64,000 nt of DNA from Azotimanducus sp965220185 (lineage in GTDB: Bacteria; Pseudomonadota; Gammaproteobacteria; Pseudomonadales; Azotimanducaceae), in the NCBI GenBank assembly GCA_965220185.1, contig OZ244807.1, positions 868,001 to 932,000 of the forward strand. Reading direction: 5' to 3'. The stretch's first letter is position 1, and each line of letters starts with the position of its first letter. This document shows positions 27,742 to 44,588 of the stretch, piece after piece. Below the pieces are notes generated by a model. The model worked only from the letters and a program-made list of their open reading frames with translations, searched no databases and was not told the origin of the DNA. The translations under genes were made by a program, and so were the position numbers.

Positions 27742-27840
27742 TCAGCCGTGCTCGCTGATACACCTGCCTTGCCGGGACTTGTTGCAAATTCTGCAACAAC
27801 TGAAGGCCGTTCAAGTTCGCCTTCCATGCTTTCGCCAGTT
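27738..27840 (-). pseudogene. Degraded higA-like antitoxin fragment
   Basis: The minus strand reads ESMEGELERPSVVAEFA then GKAGVSAS, matching pieces of the intact HigA at 29205-29519 (ESMDEV..., LLNGKAGVSASMALAL) with deletions between. It overlaps the end of the nitroreductase gene by 4 bases. Confidence 0.5.
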
Positions 27841-28249
27841 TGCCATATGGGGCGCGTCAGACAGTATGTGCCCGTTTGTGTGCGTCGCGCCCTTCTCAAA
27901 TGTGCGTACGCACGAGACATATCAATAGATGTCGCCGCCGACACCCTTAAATTTCTCGACGAGCGCAGAGGTTTTTTGGAATACTGATCACGATTACAAG
28001 TTAAGGGCTTGCATTTTTCGTTGTTACTCACCAGAGATTGTTGGTTCGGAAGAAAGCCCTATTACGGTTGATCATTCCAAAGGGAATTACATGGCAGAGT
28101 CCCTATAATATTAAGCATAGGTTCCAAGTATGAGACGGATGGAACAATGGAGATTCCCAAAACAGCATTTGAATGGCGCAGACCCGGTGCGGTATTGCCA
28201 GTAGAGACGTTCACTCATCGGATTGCGCAAAAAAGCATCCTTTTGACCC

Positions 28250-28372
28250 CCCGGGTTCCAGTCTGAAGTGCATCATTCGCCCCCCCCCCCCCCCCCCCCC
28301 CCTCCCGGAATGAGGGCGGAGCCCGAATGGAGGGAGGGGGGGCGAATGATGCACTTCAGACTGGAACCCGGG
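28250..28372. repeat. Hairpin element: 37-bp perfect inverted repeat with a 23-C run
   Basis: Arms at 28250-28286 and 28336-28372 are perfect complements (ends CCCGGGTTCCAGTCTGAAGT and its reverse complement). The left arm runs into 23 C (28280-28302) while the right arm has 7 G. The 49-base centre is GC-rich. It interrupts the AbiEii-like pseudogene. Confidence 0.8.
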
Positions 28373-28471
28373 AAATTTAATGACATTCCATTTTCGTTTA
28401 TACGAACATCACGATATAGCGAGCAGCACAAATCAGAAGACATAATCAACGGTGTTGGAACAGAATCGACC

Positions 28472-28638
28472 CTAGGAGTCTGCGCCGTAGGAATTCAGGG
28501 CTGCAAATCCGCTTCCGCTCGCCCGTTTGAACGCTTGATTTCGTCAAATATAGCCCGATATTCTCCTCAATCGACCGTTCAAACGGGCGGCGGAATCGAA
28601 TTTTCGCTTTCCTGAATTTCTACGGCGCGGGCTCCTAG
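28472..28638 (+). mobile_element. MITE family I, copy a
   Basis: 167 bp including CTAG at both ends. Terminal inverted repeats begin CTAGGAGYCTGCGCCGTAG. An internal palindrome CGCCCGTTTGAAC/GTTCAAACGGGCG is also present. The host frame (TEST|LEILS) is restored if one CTAG is kept, showing CTAG as the duplicated or shared target. Confidence 0.85.
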
Positions 28639-29089
28639 AGATTCTCTCAAAGAAGCTCAAAGGTCGATTGATCGCGAATATGAGTTATCCCATCCGTGAC
28701 ATGTACGATTTTGTCGTTGGATATATACGATCACCCAATACAGTACAGCAAGCGTTTCGTTCGTTAGATCACACCTCAGAGAGAATGGTCATTGCTGCGA
28801 GCGACGATTTTCTCATTGACAGAAGCAGACCAATCATGAATGCAGCATATCCTGTCCTGCAATCATCTGTGGTACTTCGAGACATCGTTCAACATATGAT
28901 GCGATACGATTTTGAGAAAGCACAAACACAGATTAACCTAGTATCGGGTGCGAGTGAAGGATTTGGCGGGGGCCGGTAGGCAGACAATCCAAGTTGGTCA
29001 GAAAACGCAAGCTCAACATGGAGAGATGCAAGCGCCGCTGCGAACCATACGTCGCTCCACCACTCTTAGGAAATCAGTAGCATGACCTT

Positions 29090-29178
29090 GAAGCGCTGAC
29101 TAATCAGCCCCGCTCAACGCCTCCGCGAGCAGTCGGTCAACTTCCTCCGAGCTGATGCCTGAATCGTCAAGCGCCCGC
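29090..29178 (-). pseudogene. Duplicate of the rpoC 3' end
   Basis: About 89 bases nearly identical (roughly 93%) to 30641-30738, covering the last 20 or so codons of rpoC, its stop and some 20 bases beyond. It is the far member of a direct repeat that brackets higA, higB and the nuclease-like gene. Confidence 0.75.
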
Positions 29179-29204
29179 ATCCCCATACATGAACACGGAA
29201 TTGA

Positions 29205-29519
29205 CTATGCGTGCAACGCTCTTGGATGTGGCTGCCTAGCGGCTCGACTCAGCCGCGCCTGCGCGAGTTCATAGCTTGCTTGCATCTGCATCCAGTGATC
29301 AGCGGTGCCCCAACCTATATCCTCTAGCGCCAGCGCCATGCTCGCTGATACACCTGCCTTGCCGTTTAAGAGTCGCGACAGCGTTCCTCGCTCGCAGCCG
29401 AGATGTGCAGATGTCTTGGTCACATTCCAACCAACCTCGTCCATGCTTTCGCGGATCAGTTCGCCCAAATGCGGAGGATTTAGCATCGGGTCAACGCGCT
29501 CACTCATTGTATCGCTCAT
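29205..29519 (-). CDS. higA: HigA-family antitoxin (XRE HTH)
   Basis: 104 residues with the HigA layout: PPHLGELIRESMDEVGW, then the helix-turn-helix TSAHLGCERGTLSRLLNGKA and SASMALALEDIGWGTADHWM. It neutralises HigB and represses the operon by binding its promoter. The gene lies 19 bases downstream of the toxin, the usual higBA order. The C-terminal tail is Ala/Arg-rich. It sits inside the direct repeat formed from rpoC. Confidence 0.9.
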   Translation of the reverse strand: MSDTMSERVDPMLNPPHLGELIRESMDEVGWNVTKTSAHLGCERGTLSRLLNGKAGVSASMALALEDIGWGTADHWMQMQASYELAQARLSRAARQPHPRALHA

Positions 29520-29538
29520 AGTTACCAGCCCTCTTTGC

Positions 29539-29811
29539 TCAATGATAGTCGATCAGGTCCACATCCACGACTTCGCCGTCTTCAAAACGGAACACCACCC
29601 GCCAGTTGCCAGAGACGCGGACACTCCATTGCTCCGCTCGATCGCCCTTCAGCGGATGCAGACGAAAGCCCGGTGCATTTGCACTATGCGGATGCGTAGC
29701 TTCTTGAAGGCGGAACAGAATTCGCTTCAGCCGCGACACCATCGTGGCAGGCACTCGTGCGGGATTGTCCTTCTCGTGGAGCGCCCTTAGTCCCTTGTGT
29801 CTAATCTTCAT
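29539..29811 (-). CDS. higB: HigB-family toxin (RelE superfamily)
   Basis: 90 residues. The typical blocks are GLRALHEKDNPARVPA, RLKRILFRLQEATHP, FRLHPLKGDRAEQWSVRVSGNWRVVFRF and VVDVDLIDYH. HigB toxins are ribosome-dependent mRNA endonucleases. Intact and full length, so the module is probably active. The overall arrangement is toxin first, antitoxin second. Confidence 0.92.
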   Translation of the reverse strand: MKIRHKGLRALHEKDNPARVPATMVSRLKRILFRLQEATHPHSANAPGFRLHPLKGDRAEQWSVRVSGNWRVVFRFEDGEVVDVDLIDYH

Positions 29812-29984
29812 GCCCTGCTGTAATGCGCCGCGCTACACGCTGCAAGCATGTGTTGCCCGAATTAGGAACAGGTTCAGGCCGCTAATGTTGATTAAGCAAT
29901 ACGTGAGTGCATTGACGGAGTATCTCGGATAGGATGGCACACCATCGTGAACCAGCCTTCACACAGAAGTTTGGCTTGGGATTA

Positions 29985-30045
29985 GATGTGGGTAATAGAA
30001 ATCATCGGCGCAGACCTGTCGCTCTTGGAGGAGATTCACACCTGC
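29985..30045 (+). pseudogene. Fragment copied from the nitroreductase 5' end
   Basis: The sequence GACCTGTCGCTCTTGGAGG with its flanks matches 27110-27170 (GACCTGCCGCTCTTGGAGG) with scattered differences and carries stops. It is a short non-functional duplicate. Confidence 0.55.
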
Positions 30046-30055
30046 TGATACAAGG

Positions 30056-30601
30056 TCAGCCCGAGTGATTACAAAGAACCTTTGAAATTGAGCACTTTAG
30101 GTCTTTAATCCTGTTGTCTCCGAAGCCGATTCCTTTGGAGCCTGTGCCAGGCTTGTTTGGTAGAGGGCACTTTTTGCCCTTAAGAGGTTTCTCGCTTGCC
30201 ACCAATGTTTTGTCCTGAACAATCCAGAACCCTTCGGGTTGAAGCGTCTCGTTCAAATAAACCACATGCAGTTGGTCCCATCCGCGGTGTATGGGGGATA
30301 TCCCATGATTCTTTGCATACGCCGAAGCTGTCTTTACCTGCACTTTGAAGTCCGTTCCCCCCGGGGTAGATACTTGAATGTCCCATCCCTTCTGACTGTG
30401 GTTGCCGTAGGTCAGTATGGAATCAGGGAACTGGTCGGACAGATACAGGTAAACGTAAAACTCTCCTATGCAGCCAGTCTTCTGGTCTCCGGGCGGAATG
30501 ATGCAAGGCTGCTTTCCTTGCCAATCCTGTAGTTCTCGGTAGGCTGAAGCATAGGACAGAATGACTTGCCGGATTTCAGTCGCTTGCTTACTCAGATCCA
30601 C
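30056..30601 (-). CDS. Stand-alone PD-(D/E)XK nuclease-like protein
   Basis: 181 residues. GCIGEFYVYLYLSDQFP supplies a Glu, KGWDIQVSTPGGTDFKVQVKTAS supplies the GWDI...QVK core of the restriction-endonuclease fold, and YLNETLQPEGFWIVQDK fits the strand that follows. No methylase or other partner is adjacent. It may be a defence or DNA-repair nuclease, or the remains of a restriction system. It sits between higB and rpoC inside the rpoC-derived direct repeat. Confidence 0.55.
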   Translation of the reverse strand: MDLSKQATEIRQVILSYASAYRELQDWQGKQPCIIPPGDQKTGCIGEFYVYLYLSDQFPDSILTYGNHSQKGWDIQVSTPGGTDFKVQVKTASAYAKNHGISPIHRGWDQLHVVYLNETLQPEGFWIVQDKTLVASEKPLKGKKCPLPNKPGTGSKGIGFGDNRIKDLKCSISKVLCNHSG

Positions 30602-30660
30602 TCGGCATCGCCTTCAACTTCTGGTTGACTTCCTTCAATGGCATGATCCTCAAGCGCTGA

Positions 30661-35079
<4,419 letters not shown>

Positions 35080-35134
35080 ATCGTCATGCCTCCGCTTTTC
35101 TTTGAATACTTAAGTGTTTGCTTTTTAGTTCTGC

Positions 35135-39220
<4,086 letters not shown>

Positions 39221-39292
39221 GGGGAATTCCTTTATTTATTACTTAGTTTTTATGCCTAGCCTGTCAGCTGACTATGCAGCAGGTGCGAGATA

Positions 39293-39324
39293 CCCCACGC
39301 CTGGGTAAACCCAAGCGCGAGGGG
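39293..39324 (-). promoter_or_regulatory. Hairpin in the rplL-rpoB spacer
   Basis: CCCC...CTTGGG-TTTA-CCCAGG...GGGG on the minus strand can fold into a long stem in the 142-bp gap between rplL and rpoB. In E. coli this spacer holds an attenuator and an RNase III site; a similar role is inferred. Confidence 0.5.
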
Positions 39325-39362
39325 TGGTGTGCAAGTGGCGGGAGGCGTGCAAGCAAGGACGA

Positions 39363-39749
39363 TTACTTGAGTTCTACGCTGCCGCCTGCTTCTTCTATCT
39401 GCGTTTTGTACGATTCGGCTTCTTCCTTGCTGACGCCTTCTTTGACGGCCTGTGGCGCACCATCGACCACTTCCTTGGACTCTTTCAATCCAAGGCCTGT
39501 GATCGCCCTTACTGCTTTGATGACATTTACTTTCTTGTCGCCTGCAGCAGTGAGAATGACGTCAAAGGAGGTTTGCTCTTCGACTGCCGTCTCGCCGCTG
39601 GCATCGCCAGATGCGGCGACGGCCGGTGCCGCGACCGCTGCAGCGGCGCTCACGCCAAAGCGCTCCTCCATCATCTTGACGAGCTCGACAACGTCCATCA
39701 CGCTCATCTCGGCGACGGCGTTCACAATATCGTCTTTGGACAAATCCAT
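39363..39749 (-). CDS. rplL: 50S ribosomal protein L7/L12
   Basis: 128 residues. N-terminal dimer helix (MDLSKDDIVNAVAEMSVMDV), Ala-rich hinge (SAAAAVAAPAVAASGDAS), and the factor-binding C-domain (FDVILTAAGDKKVNVIKAVR, GLGLKESKEVVDGAP). It forms the ribosomal stalk with L10 and recruits translation factors. It follows rplJ with a 66-base gap. Confidence 0.97.
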   Translation of the reverse strand: MDLSKDDIVNAVAEMSVMDVVELVKMMEERFGVSAAAAVAAPAVAASGDASGETAVEEQTSFDVILTAAGDKKVNVIKAVRAITGLGLKESKEVVDGAPQAVKEGVSKEEAESYKTQIEEAGGSVELK

Positions 39750-39815
39750 TTCTTGTTCCTCTTGGGTGGTGATGTGTGTGGGTGTGTGGTGCTTTGTTGC
39801 TGTATATGTTGCTGG

Positions 39816-40352
39816 CTATTCAGGTGTTGATGATTCCTTTTGCTTGGCATAGGCGCCTAAGGCTAGGACGAGCTTTTGCGGCACTGCCGACAAGGTCTGC
39901 GCAAGCTTGGTTGCGGGCGCATTGAGCACGCCCATGAGCTGTGCGAGCGCTTGCTCTCGTTTTGGCATGCTGGCGAGGTTTGAGAGTTCATCGCCCGGCA
40001 CTAAGTGCCCGTCCACTGAAATGGCGCGCACTTCCATCGACTCGTGCTCTTTGACGAAGTCCCGCATCAAGCGGGCGAGCGAGCCGGCGTCCTCACGCGT
40101 TGCAGCAAGCAGGCTCGGGCCCTTGAGGCTTGCTTCAAGGCAGGCATGAGGCGTATTCGAGAAAGCAAGTTTCGCGAGCCTGTTCGGTACCACTTTGAGT
40201 TCAATGTCTTCGGCGCGTGCACGTGCGCGCATGTCGGTCATTGCGGCCACATCAAGGCCGCGATAATCGGCGAGCAGCAGCGCGGAAGACTCGTTCGCCA
40301 AGACGTGCATGTGCTCGACAAGCGCTTCTTTCCTCTCTCGTGTCATCGGCAT
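39816..40352 (-). CDS. rplJ: 50S ribosomal protein L10
   Basis: 178 residues. Conserved blocks LLADYRGLDVAAMTDMRARA and LKVVPNRLAKLAF are followed by a C-terminal helix (LAQLMGVLNAPATKLAQTLS) that binds L7/L12 dimers. In E. coli the L10-L12 complex represses rplJ translation; the short 32-base leader here shows no obvious binding fold. A Thr/Ser/Pro tail ends the protein. Confidence 0.97.
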   Translation of the reverse strand: MPMTRERKEALVEHMHVLANESSALLLADYRGLDVAAMTDMRARARAEDIELKVVPNRLAKLAFSNTPHACLEASLKGPSLLAATREDAGSLARLMRDFVKEHESMEVRAISVDGHLVPGDELSNLASMPKREQALAQLMGVLNAPATKLAQTLSAVPQKLVLALGAYAKQKESSTPE

Positions 40353-40384
40353 GGTCGTGATCCTTGTGCGGTATCAGTTGCGGC

Positions 40385-41095
40385 TCAAATCGAGAGCGTG
40401 GAGAGGTCGATGGCGAGACCGGGGCCAAACGTGCTCGAAAGTGTCAGCTTCTTGAGGTAGATTCCTTTTGACGAGGCGGGCTTGGCGCGCTTCAAATCGC
40501 TCAAGAGGGCCTCGACATTTTCTTGCACGTGCGCGGGCTCAAAGCTCACTTTGCCAACGCAGCCGTGAATAATGCCGCCGCGGTCGGTACGAAACTGAAG
40601 CTGCCCGGACTTGGCGTCGCGGACAGCGCTTGCCACGTCATCTGTGACGGTTCCAGACTTGGGGTTCGGCATGAGTCCACGAGGCCCAAGAATGCGTGCG
40701 AGCGGACTCACTATTTTCATGGCATCGCGAGCCGCAATGACGGTATCAAAGTCGAGTTCGCCGCCCTTGACGCGCTCCGCGAGTTCGTCAAGTCCAACCA
40801 CATCGGCACCCGCCTCTCGCGCCGCATCGGCTTGCTCGTCACTCGCAAACACCGCGACACGTATGGTTTTGCCATTGCCGTGCGGCAGCTTAGTGGCGCC
40901 GCGCACGTTCTGGTCTGAGCGGCGCGGATTGACACCAAGATTGATAGACACGTCAATGGATTCTTCAAAGGCATTTTCCTTGGAATCCTTGTCGGACGTC
41001 ACGGCCTTGATCAGCTTGAGCGCTTCATCAATAGAATAGGCGCGATTCGAATCAACGATCTCTTGAATCTTCCGTTGACGCTTGCTAAGTTTCAT
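40385..41095 (-). CDS. rplA: 50S ribosomal protein L1
   Basis: 236 residues, standard length. Typical motifs: FEESIDVSINLGVNPRRSDQ, VRGATKLPHGNGKTIRVAVF, ILGPRGLMPNPKSGTV and SSTFGPGLAIDLSTLS. Stalk protein at the tRNA exit side and, in the family, translational repressor of the rplK-rplA message. Confidence 0.97.
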   Translation of the reverse strand: MKLSKRQRKIQEIVDSNRAYSIDEALKLIKAVTSDKDSKENAFEESIDVSINLGVNPRRSDQNVRGATKLPHGNGKTIRVAVFASDEQADAAREAGADVVGLDELAERVKGGELDFDTVIAARDAMKIVSPLARILGPRGLMPNPKSGTVTDDVASAVRDAKSGQLQFRTDRGGIIHGCVGKVSFEPAHVQENVEALLSDLKRAKPASSKGIYLKKLTLSSTFGPGLAIDLSTLSI

Positions 41096-41142
41096 GAGAA
41101 TGGCCCTTCGTTATCTGTCTCAAGTCGCGTGCGGAGCTGCCG

Positions 41143-41574
41143 TCACGCATCTAAGCTCACTTCAATGCCCATGCTGCGGGCGGTGCCTGCGATGGTGTTA
41201 AACGCTGCCTCGGCACTTGCGGCGTTCAGATCATCTTTCTTGAGCGCGACAATTTCCTCGATTTGTACCCGGCTGACCGTACCAACCTTATTGGTATTCG
41301 GGGTCGGTGAGCCTTTATCGATACCTGCGGCCTTGCGCAGCAGAACGGCGGCTGGCGGCGACTTTACGACAAAATCGAACTTTCGATCTGCGTAGACTGA
41401 AATGACCACTGGCACCGGCATGCCTTTTTCAAGATGCCCGGTGGCGGCATTGAAGCGCGTGCAGAAATCTTGAATATTGAGGCCATGCTGGCCGAGCGCC
41501 GGGCCAATCGGCGGAGCAGGATTGGCGGCCCCAGCGGGCACTTGCAGTTTGATGTATGCGCTGATGTCAGCCAC
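41143..41574 (-). CDS. rplK: 50S ribosomal protein L11
   Basis: 143 residues from GTG at 41574 (ADISAYIKLQVPAGAA); longer frames upstream run into the nusG end and are rejected. The proline-rich switch PAPPIGPALGQHGLNI and the rRNA-binding C-domain (KVGTVSRVQIEEIVALK) are intact. It binds the GTPase-associated region of 23S rRNA. Confidence 0.96.
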   Translation of the reverse strand: MADISAYIKLQVPAGAANPAPPIGPALGQHGLNIQDFCTRFNAATGHLEKGMPVPVVISVYADRKFDFVVKSPPAAVLLRKAAGIDKGSPTPNTNKVGTVSRVQIEEIVALKKDDLNAASAEAAFNTIAGTARSMGIEVSLDA

Positions 41575-41620
41575 GTTGAGTTCTCCTTGCAGGTTCGCGC
41601 CGCGCCTCGCTAGGCGCGCC

Positions 41621-42199
41621 TTAGCCTTTCTCCACTTGCGTAAATTCAAGCTCGACGGGCGTAGAGCGTCCGAAAATAGTGACCGCGACCTTGAGCTTGC
41701 TGTTCTCATAGTCCACCGTCTCGACGACACCATTGAAGTCGTTGAATGGCCCTTCAGTGACGCGAACAATCTCGCCTGGCTCGTAGATGATCTTGGGTCG
41801 CGCCTGATCGCCGCGACCGGCTTCGACGCCAGCCAGAATCGAATCCGCTTCAGCAGGTGTCAGGGGGGTCGGGTCGTCGGCCTTACCGCCGATAAAGCCG
41901 AGCACTTTTGGCGTATCTTTCACGAGGTGCCATGTATGATCGTTCAAGAGCATTTCCACGAGCACATAGCCTGGAAAGAACTTGCGTTCGCTGCGGCGCT
42001 TTTGTCCGCCGCGCATCTCAACGACTTCTTCAATCGGTACCAGCACCTGTCCAAAGCAGTCGGCGCTCGTTGATTCGCGAATACGATCTTCAAGTGCGCG
42101 TTTGACGGCCTTCTCGTAGCCGGAATAGGCTTGCACAACGTACCAGCGCTTTGCCTTCGCTTCGGCGGAAGGTGCGATTGCTTCTGTATTGCTATCCAT
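41621..42199 (-). CDS. nusG: Transcription termination/antitermination protein NusG
   Basis: 192 residues from ATG at 42199. NGN domain (KRWYVVQAYSGYEKAVKRAL, SERKFFPGYVLVEM, KVLGFIGG) and a C-terminal KOW domain (GEIVRVTEGPFNDFNGVVE) that contacts Rho or S10. The open frame continues upstream without support, so the shorter start is chosen. It is 5 bases downstream of secE. Confidence 0.96.
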   Translation of the reverse strand: MDSNTEAIAPSAEAKAKRWYVVQAYSGYEKAVKRALEDRIRESTSADCFGQVLVPIEEVVEMRGGQKRRSERKFFPGYVLVEMLLNDHTWHLVKDTPKVLGFIGGKADDPTPLTPAEADSILAGVEAGRGDQARPKIIYEPGEIVRVTEGPFNDFNGVVETVDYENSKLKVAVTIFGRSTPVELEFTQVEKG

Positions 42200-42204
42200 C
42201 GACA

Positions 42205-42567
42205 CTAGCCAATGACACTCGCAACGAGCCAACTTAAGAGAGAGTCCAATCCCCACAAGATGATCGCGAACACAATGACCAGCAAGATGACAATAAAGGT
42301 CGTTTGAGTCGTTTCTTGGCGTGTTGGCCACACCACACGACGTATCTCCGTGCGAGCTTCCTTGAGGAGAGAAACAACCGCTGCGCCTTTCTCGGTCTGC
42401 GATGCGATGCCAAGTGCTACCGCCGCGAGCGCGACGATTGCGAGCACTCGGTAGAGCAGTGACTGTTCGCCCAGATACCAATTGCCGAATATGGCAGCGG
42501 TAGCAATGGCGAGTACGACAAACCACTTCAGCCAGTCAAGGCTCGATGTGCGAGTTGGCGTGCTCAT
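42205..42567 (-). CDS. secE: Preprotein translocase subunit SecE
   Basis: 120 residues with three membrane helices (WFVVLAIATAAIFGNWYL, LAIVALAAVALGIAS, FIVILLVIVFAIILWGLD) like the E. coli form. The conserved cytosolic amphipathic block EARTEIRRVVWPTRQETTQT precedes the last helix. It stabilises SecY in the translocon. Confidence 0.96.
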   Translation of the reverse strand: MSTPTRTSSLDWLKWFVVLAIATAAIFGNWYLGEQSLLYRVLAIVALAAVALGIASQTEKGAAVVSLLKEARTEIRRVVWPTRQETTQTTFIVILLVIVFAIILWGLDSLLSWLVASVIG

Positions 42568-42614
42568 GTCGAAATCTTCATCTGTAGTGGCAAATGCGCT
42601 TCGGGGGTGCGAAA

Positions 42615-42690
42615 TGGCAGGTCAGGAGGGGATCGAACCCCCAACCTGCGGTTTTGGAGACCGCTGCTCTACCAATTGAGCTACTGACCC
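42615..42690 (-). tRNA. tRNA-Trp (CCA)
   Basis: 76-nt cloverleaf with GTCTCCAAAAC anticodon loop (anticodon CCA), T-loop GGTTCGATCC and encoded 3' CCA. It lies between secE and tuf, a common gammaproteobacterial position. Confidence 0.96.
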
Positions 42691-42730
42691 GTCGCGATGA
42701 AACTTGTGTTTTCTGCGATGCTCGATCCGT

Positions 42731-43921
42731 CTAGTTCACGATGCTCGTGACAACGCCGGCGCCTACCGTTCTGCCGCCCTCTCGAATGGCGAACCTTAGC
42801 CCTTCGTCCATGGCGATCGGACTGATGAGCTTGATTTTCATGTTGACGTTGTCGCCTGGCATGACGACGGAAGTGGCTTCCGGCAGCTCGATCTCTCCCG
42901 TCACGTCGGTCGTGCGGAAATAGAACTGCGGCTTGTAGCCGGAGCGAAACAGCTTGTTGCGTCCGCCTTCCTCTTCGGTGAGGACATAGGCTTCCGCTTC
43001 GAATTCGGTGTGCGGGGTGATGGTGCCGGGCTTGGCGAGCACTTGTCCGCGCTGCACATCCGATCGGTCCATACCGCGCAGCAAGGCGCCGATATTCTCA
43101 CCGGCGCGGCCTTCGTCGAGTAGCTTGCGGAACATTTCAATGCCAGTGCAGACGGTTTTGCTGGTTTCCTGGCGAATGCCGACAATCTCGACTTCTTCAC
43201 CTTGCTTGAGGATGCCGCTCTCTACGCGCCCGGTCACGACAGTGCCACGGCCTTGAATGGTAAAGACATCTTCAATGGGCATGAGGAACGGCTTGTCGAT
43301 ATCGCGCTCAGGCTCCGGCACGTAGCTGTCAAGCGTTTCGAGCAGCTTTTTGATGGATTCGACACCTTCGCCGTCGCCTTCGAGTGCCTTGAGCGCACTG
43401 CCGACAACGATTGGCGTGTCGTCGCCTGGAAATTCGTAGGTGTTCAGGAGGTCGCGCACTTCGAGTTCGACGAGTTCGATCAGTTCTGGGTCGTCCGCGA
43501 GGTCGGCCTTGTTGAGGAACACGACGATGCGCGGCACGCCGACCTGACGGCTCAAGAGAATATGCTCGCGCGTTTGCGGCATAGGGCCGTCGGAGCCATC
43601 GACCACGAGAATCGCAGCGTCCATCTGCGCGGCGCCGGTGATCATGTTCTTCACATAGTCGGCGTGGCCTGGGCAGTCAACGTGCGCGTAGTGGCGCGTG
43701 TCGGTTTCATACTCGACGTGCGAGGTGGCGATGGTGATGCCGCGCTCTTTTTCTTCGGGCGCATTGTCGATTTCGTCGAATGCCTTGACCTCGCCGCCGC
43801 CCTGCAGCTCAGCGCAGACCTTGGTAAGCGCCGCTGTCAGAGTCGTTTTGCCGTGGTCAACGTGACCGATGGTGCCGACGTTGACGTGTGGCTTGGTGCG
43901 CTCAAATTTCTCTTTCGCCAT
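42731..43921 (-). CDS. tuf: Elongation factor Tu
   Basis: 396 residues. GTPase motifs G1 GHVDHGKT, G3 DCPGH and G4 NKAD are intact, with the effector region RGITIATSHVEYET and domains II-III complete (LPEATSVVMPGDNVNM, FAIREGGRTVGAGVV). It delivers aminoacyl-tRNA to the ribosome. The gene is flanked by tRNA genes and probably processed from one transcript with them. Confidence 0.98.
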   Translation of the reverse strand: MAKEKFERTKPHVNVGTIGHVDHGKTTLTAALTKVCAELQGGGEVKAFDEIDNAPEEKERGITIATSHVEYETDTRHYAHVDCPGHADYVKNMITGAAQMDAAILVVDGSDGPMPQTREHILLSRQVGVPRIVVFLNKADLADDPELIELVELEVRDLLNTYEFPGDDTPIVVGSALKALEGDGEGVESIKKLLETLDSYVPEPERDIDKPFLMPIEDVFTIQGRGTVVTGRVESGILKQGEEVEIVGIRQETSKTVCTGIEMFRKLLDEGRAGENIGALLRGMDRSDVQRGQVLAKPGTITPHTEFEAEAYVLTEEEGGRNKLFRSGYKPQFYFRTTDVTGEIELPEATSVVMPGDNVNMKIKLISPIAMDEGLRFAIREGGRTVGAGVVTSIVN

Positions 43922-44022
43922 GATGCCTGTGATCTCCCGTTTGTGATGTCTTCAATGATGGCTAAGACAGTGATGTGTGTCTGAGGCTGCTCTATGCTTC
44001 AACAAGTCGCCGCCTCGGCCCT

Positions 44023-44098
<76 letters not shown>

Positions 44099-44160
44099 GC
44101 TTGTTTTCATTTGCATGCGCGGCAGGCAGCATTTGTTATCCGACTATCCGACGCATGGCA

Positions 44161-44234
44161 TGGAGCGGGTAGCGGGAATCGAACCCGCATTATCAGCTTG
44201 GAAGGCTGAAGTTCTACCATTGAACTATACCCGC
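44161..44234 (-). tRNA. tRNA-Gly (TCC)
   Basis: 74-nt cloverleaf, acceptor GCGGGTA/TACCCGC, anticodon loop CTTCCAA (TCC), CCA encoded; very close to the E. coli glyT sequence. Confidence 0.96.
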
Positions 44235-44360
44235 CTACTACCCGCCGAAATCACCCGTCAACACGCCTTGGAAAGCAACTTCAAGAGACTTGAAATTTCT
44301 TCTCTTTTCGTTCATCCTCGTGTTTTCATCACTCGTATGGAGTGAAGACCCCGCACCTAG

Positions 44361-44445
44361 TGGTGCAGGGGGTAGGATTCGAACCTACGAAGGCTGTGCC
44401 GTCAGATTTACAGTCTGATCCCTTTGGCCGCTCGGGAACCCCTGC
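44361..44445 (-). tRNA. tRNA-Tyr (GTA)
   Basis: 85-nt class II tRNA with long variable arm, anticodon loop CTGTAAA (GTA), acceptor GCAGGGG/CCCCTGC and encoded CCA. First gene of the array. Confidence 0.96.
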
Positions 44446-44460
44446 AAGCAAAAGAGGCGA

Positions 44461-44490
44461 ATTATCTCGCTTTGCGGCGCGAGGTGTCAA
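44461..44490 (-). promoter_or_regulatory. Sigma70-type promoter of the tRNA-tuf operon
   Basis: On the minus strand TTGACA (44485-44490) and GATAAT (44461-44466) are spaced 18 bp apart, ending 15 bp upstream of the tRNA-Tyr gene. A near-consensus pair as expected for stable-RNA genes. Confidence 0.75.
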
Positions 44491-44588
44491 GCAGAAATTG
44501 ATTCGCTGTTGAAAAGGCCAGTTTCTATTGAAACATGAAACCCGTATCCCGTGTAATCCGCACTCCGATCACAAGCGGAAAACACATC

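Larger units (their letters stand above)
28147..28979 (+). pseudogene. AbiEii-like nucleotidyltransferase gene broken by two inverted-repeat elements
   Basis: Three pieces read in order. MEIPKTAFEWRRPGAVLP starts at 28147 and runs to the hairpin element. KFNDIPFSFIRTSRYSEQ runs to 28475. LEILSKKLKGRLIAN runs from 28635 to the stop at 28979. Removing MITE I-a at its CTAG joins TEST-LEILSKKL in frame, and this piece aligns with TSATILSKKIIHRM and VRDLYDVF of the intact protein at 21142-21837 (here IRDMYDFV). The element-free gene would be about 240 codons. The catalytic GGGT/DxD part is not visible, probably lost at the hairpin. Confidence 0.65.

Noticed and set aside
28268..28615. Plus-strand frame starting MHHS with a Pro run
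   Set aside because: It reads through the poly-C hairpin and into MITE I-a, so it is a chance fusion of repeats with a pseudogene fragment and not a third poly-C secreted protein; no signal peptide follows.
39274..39852. 192- and 168-codon plus-strand frames over rplL
   Set aside because: Antisense shadows of rplL and its flanks.
42199..42526. N-terminal extension of NusG
   Set aside because: The extension overlaps secE and adds Arg/Cys-rich sequence not found in NusG; ATG at 42199 gives a normal protein.
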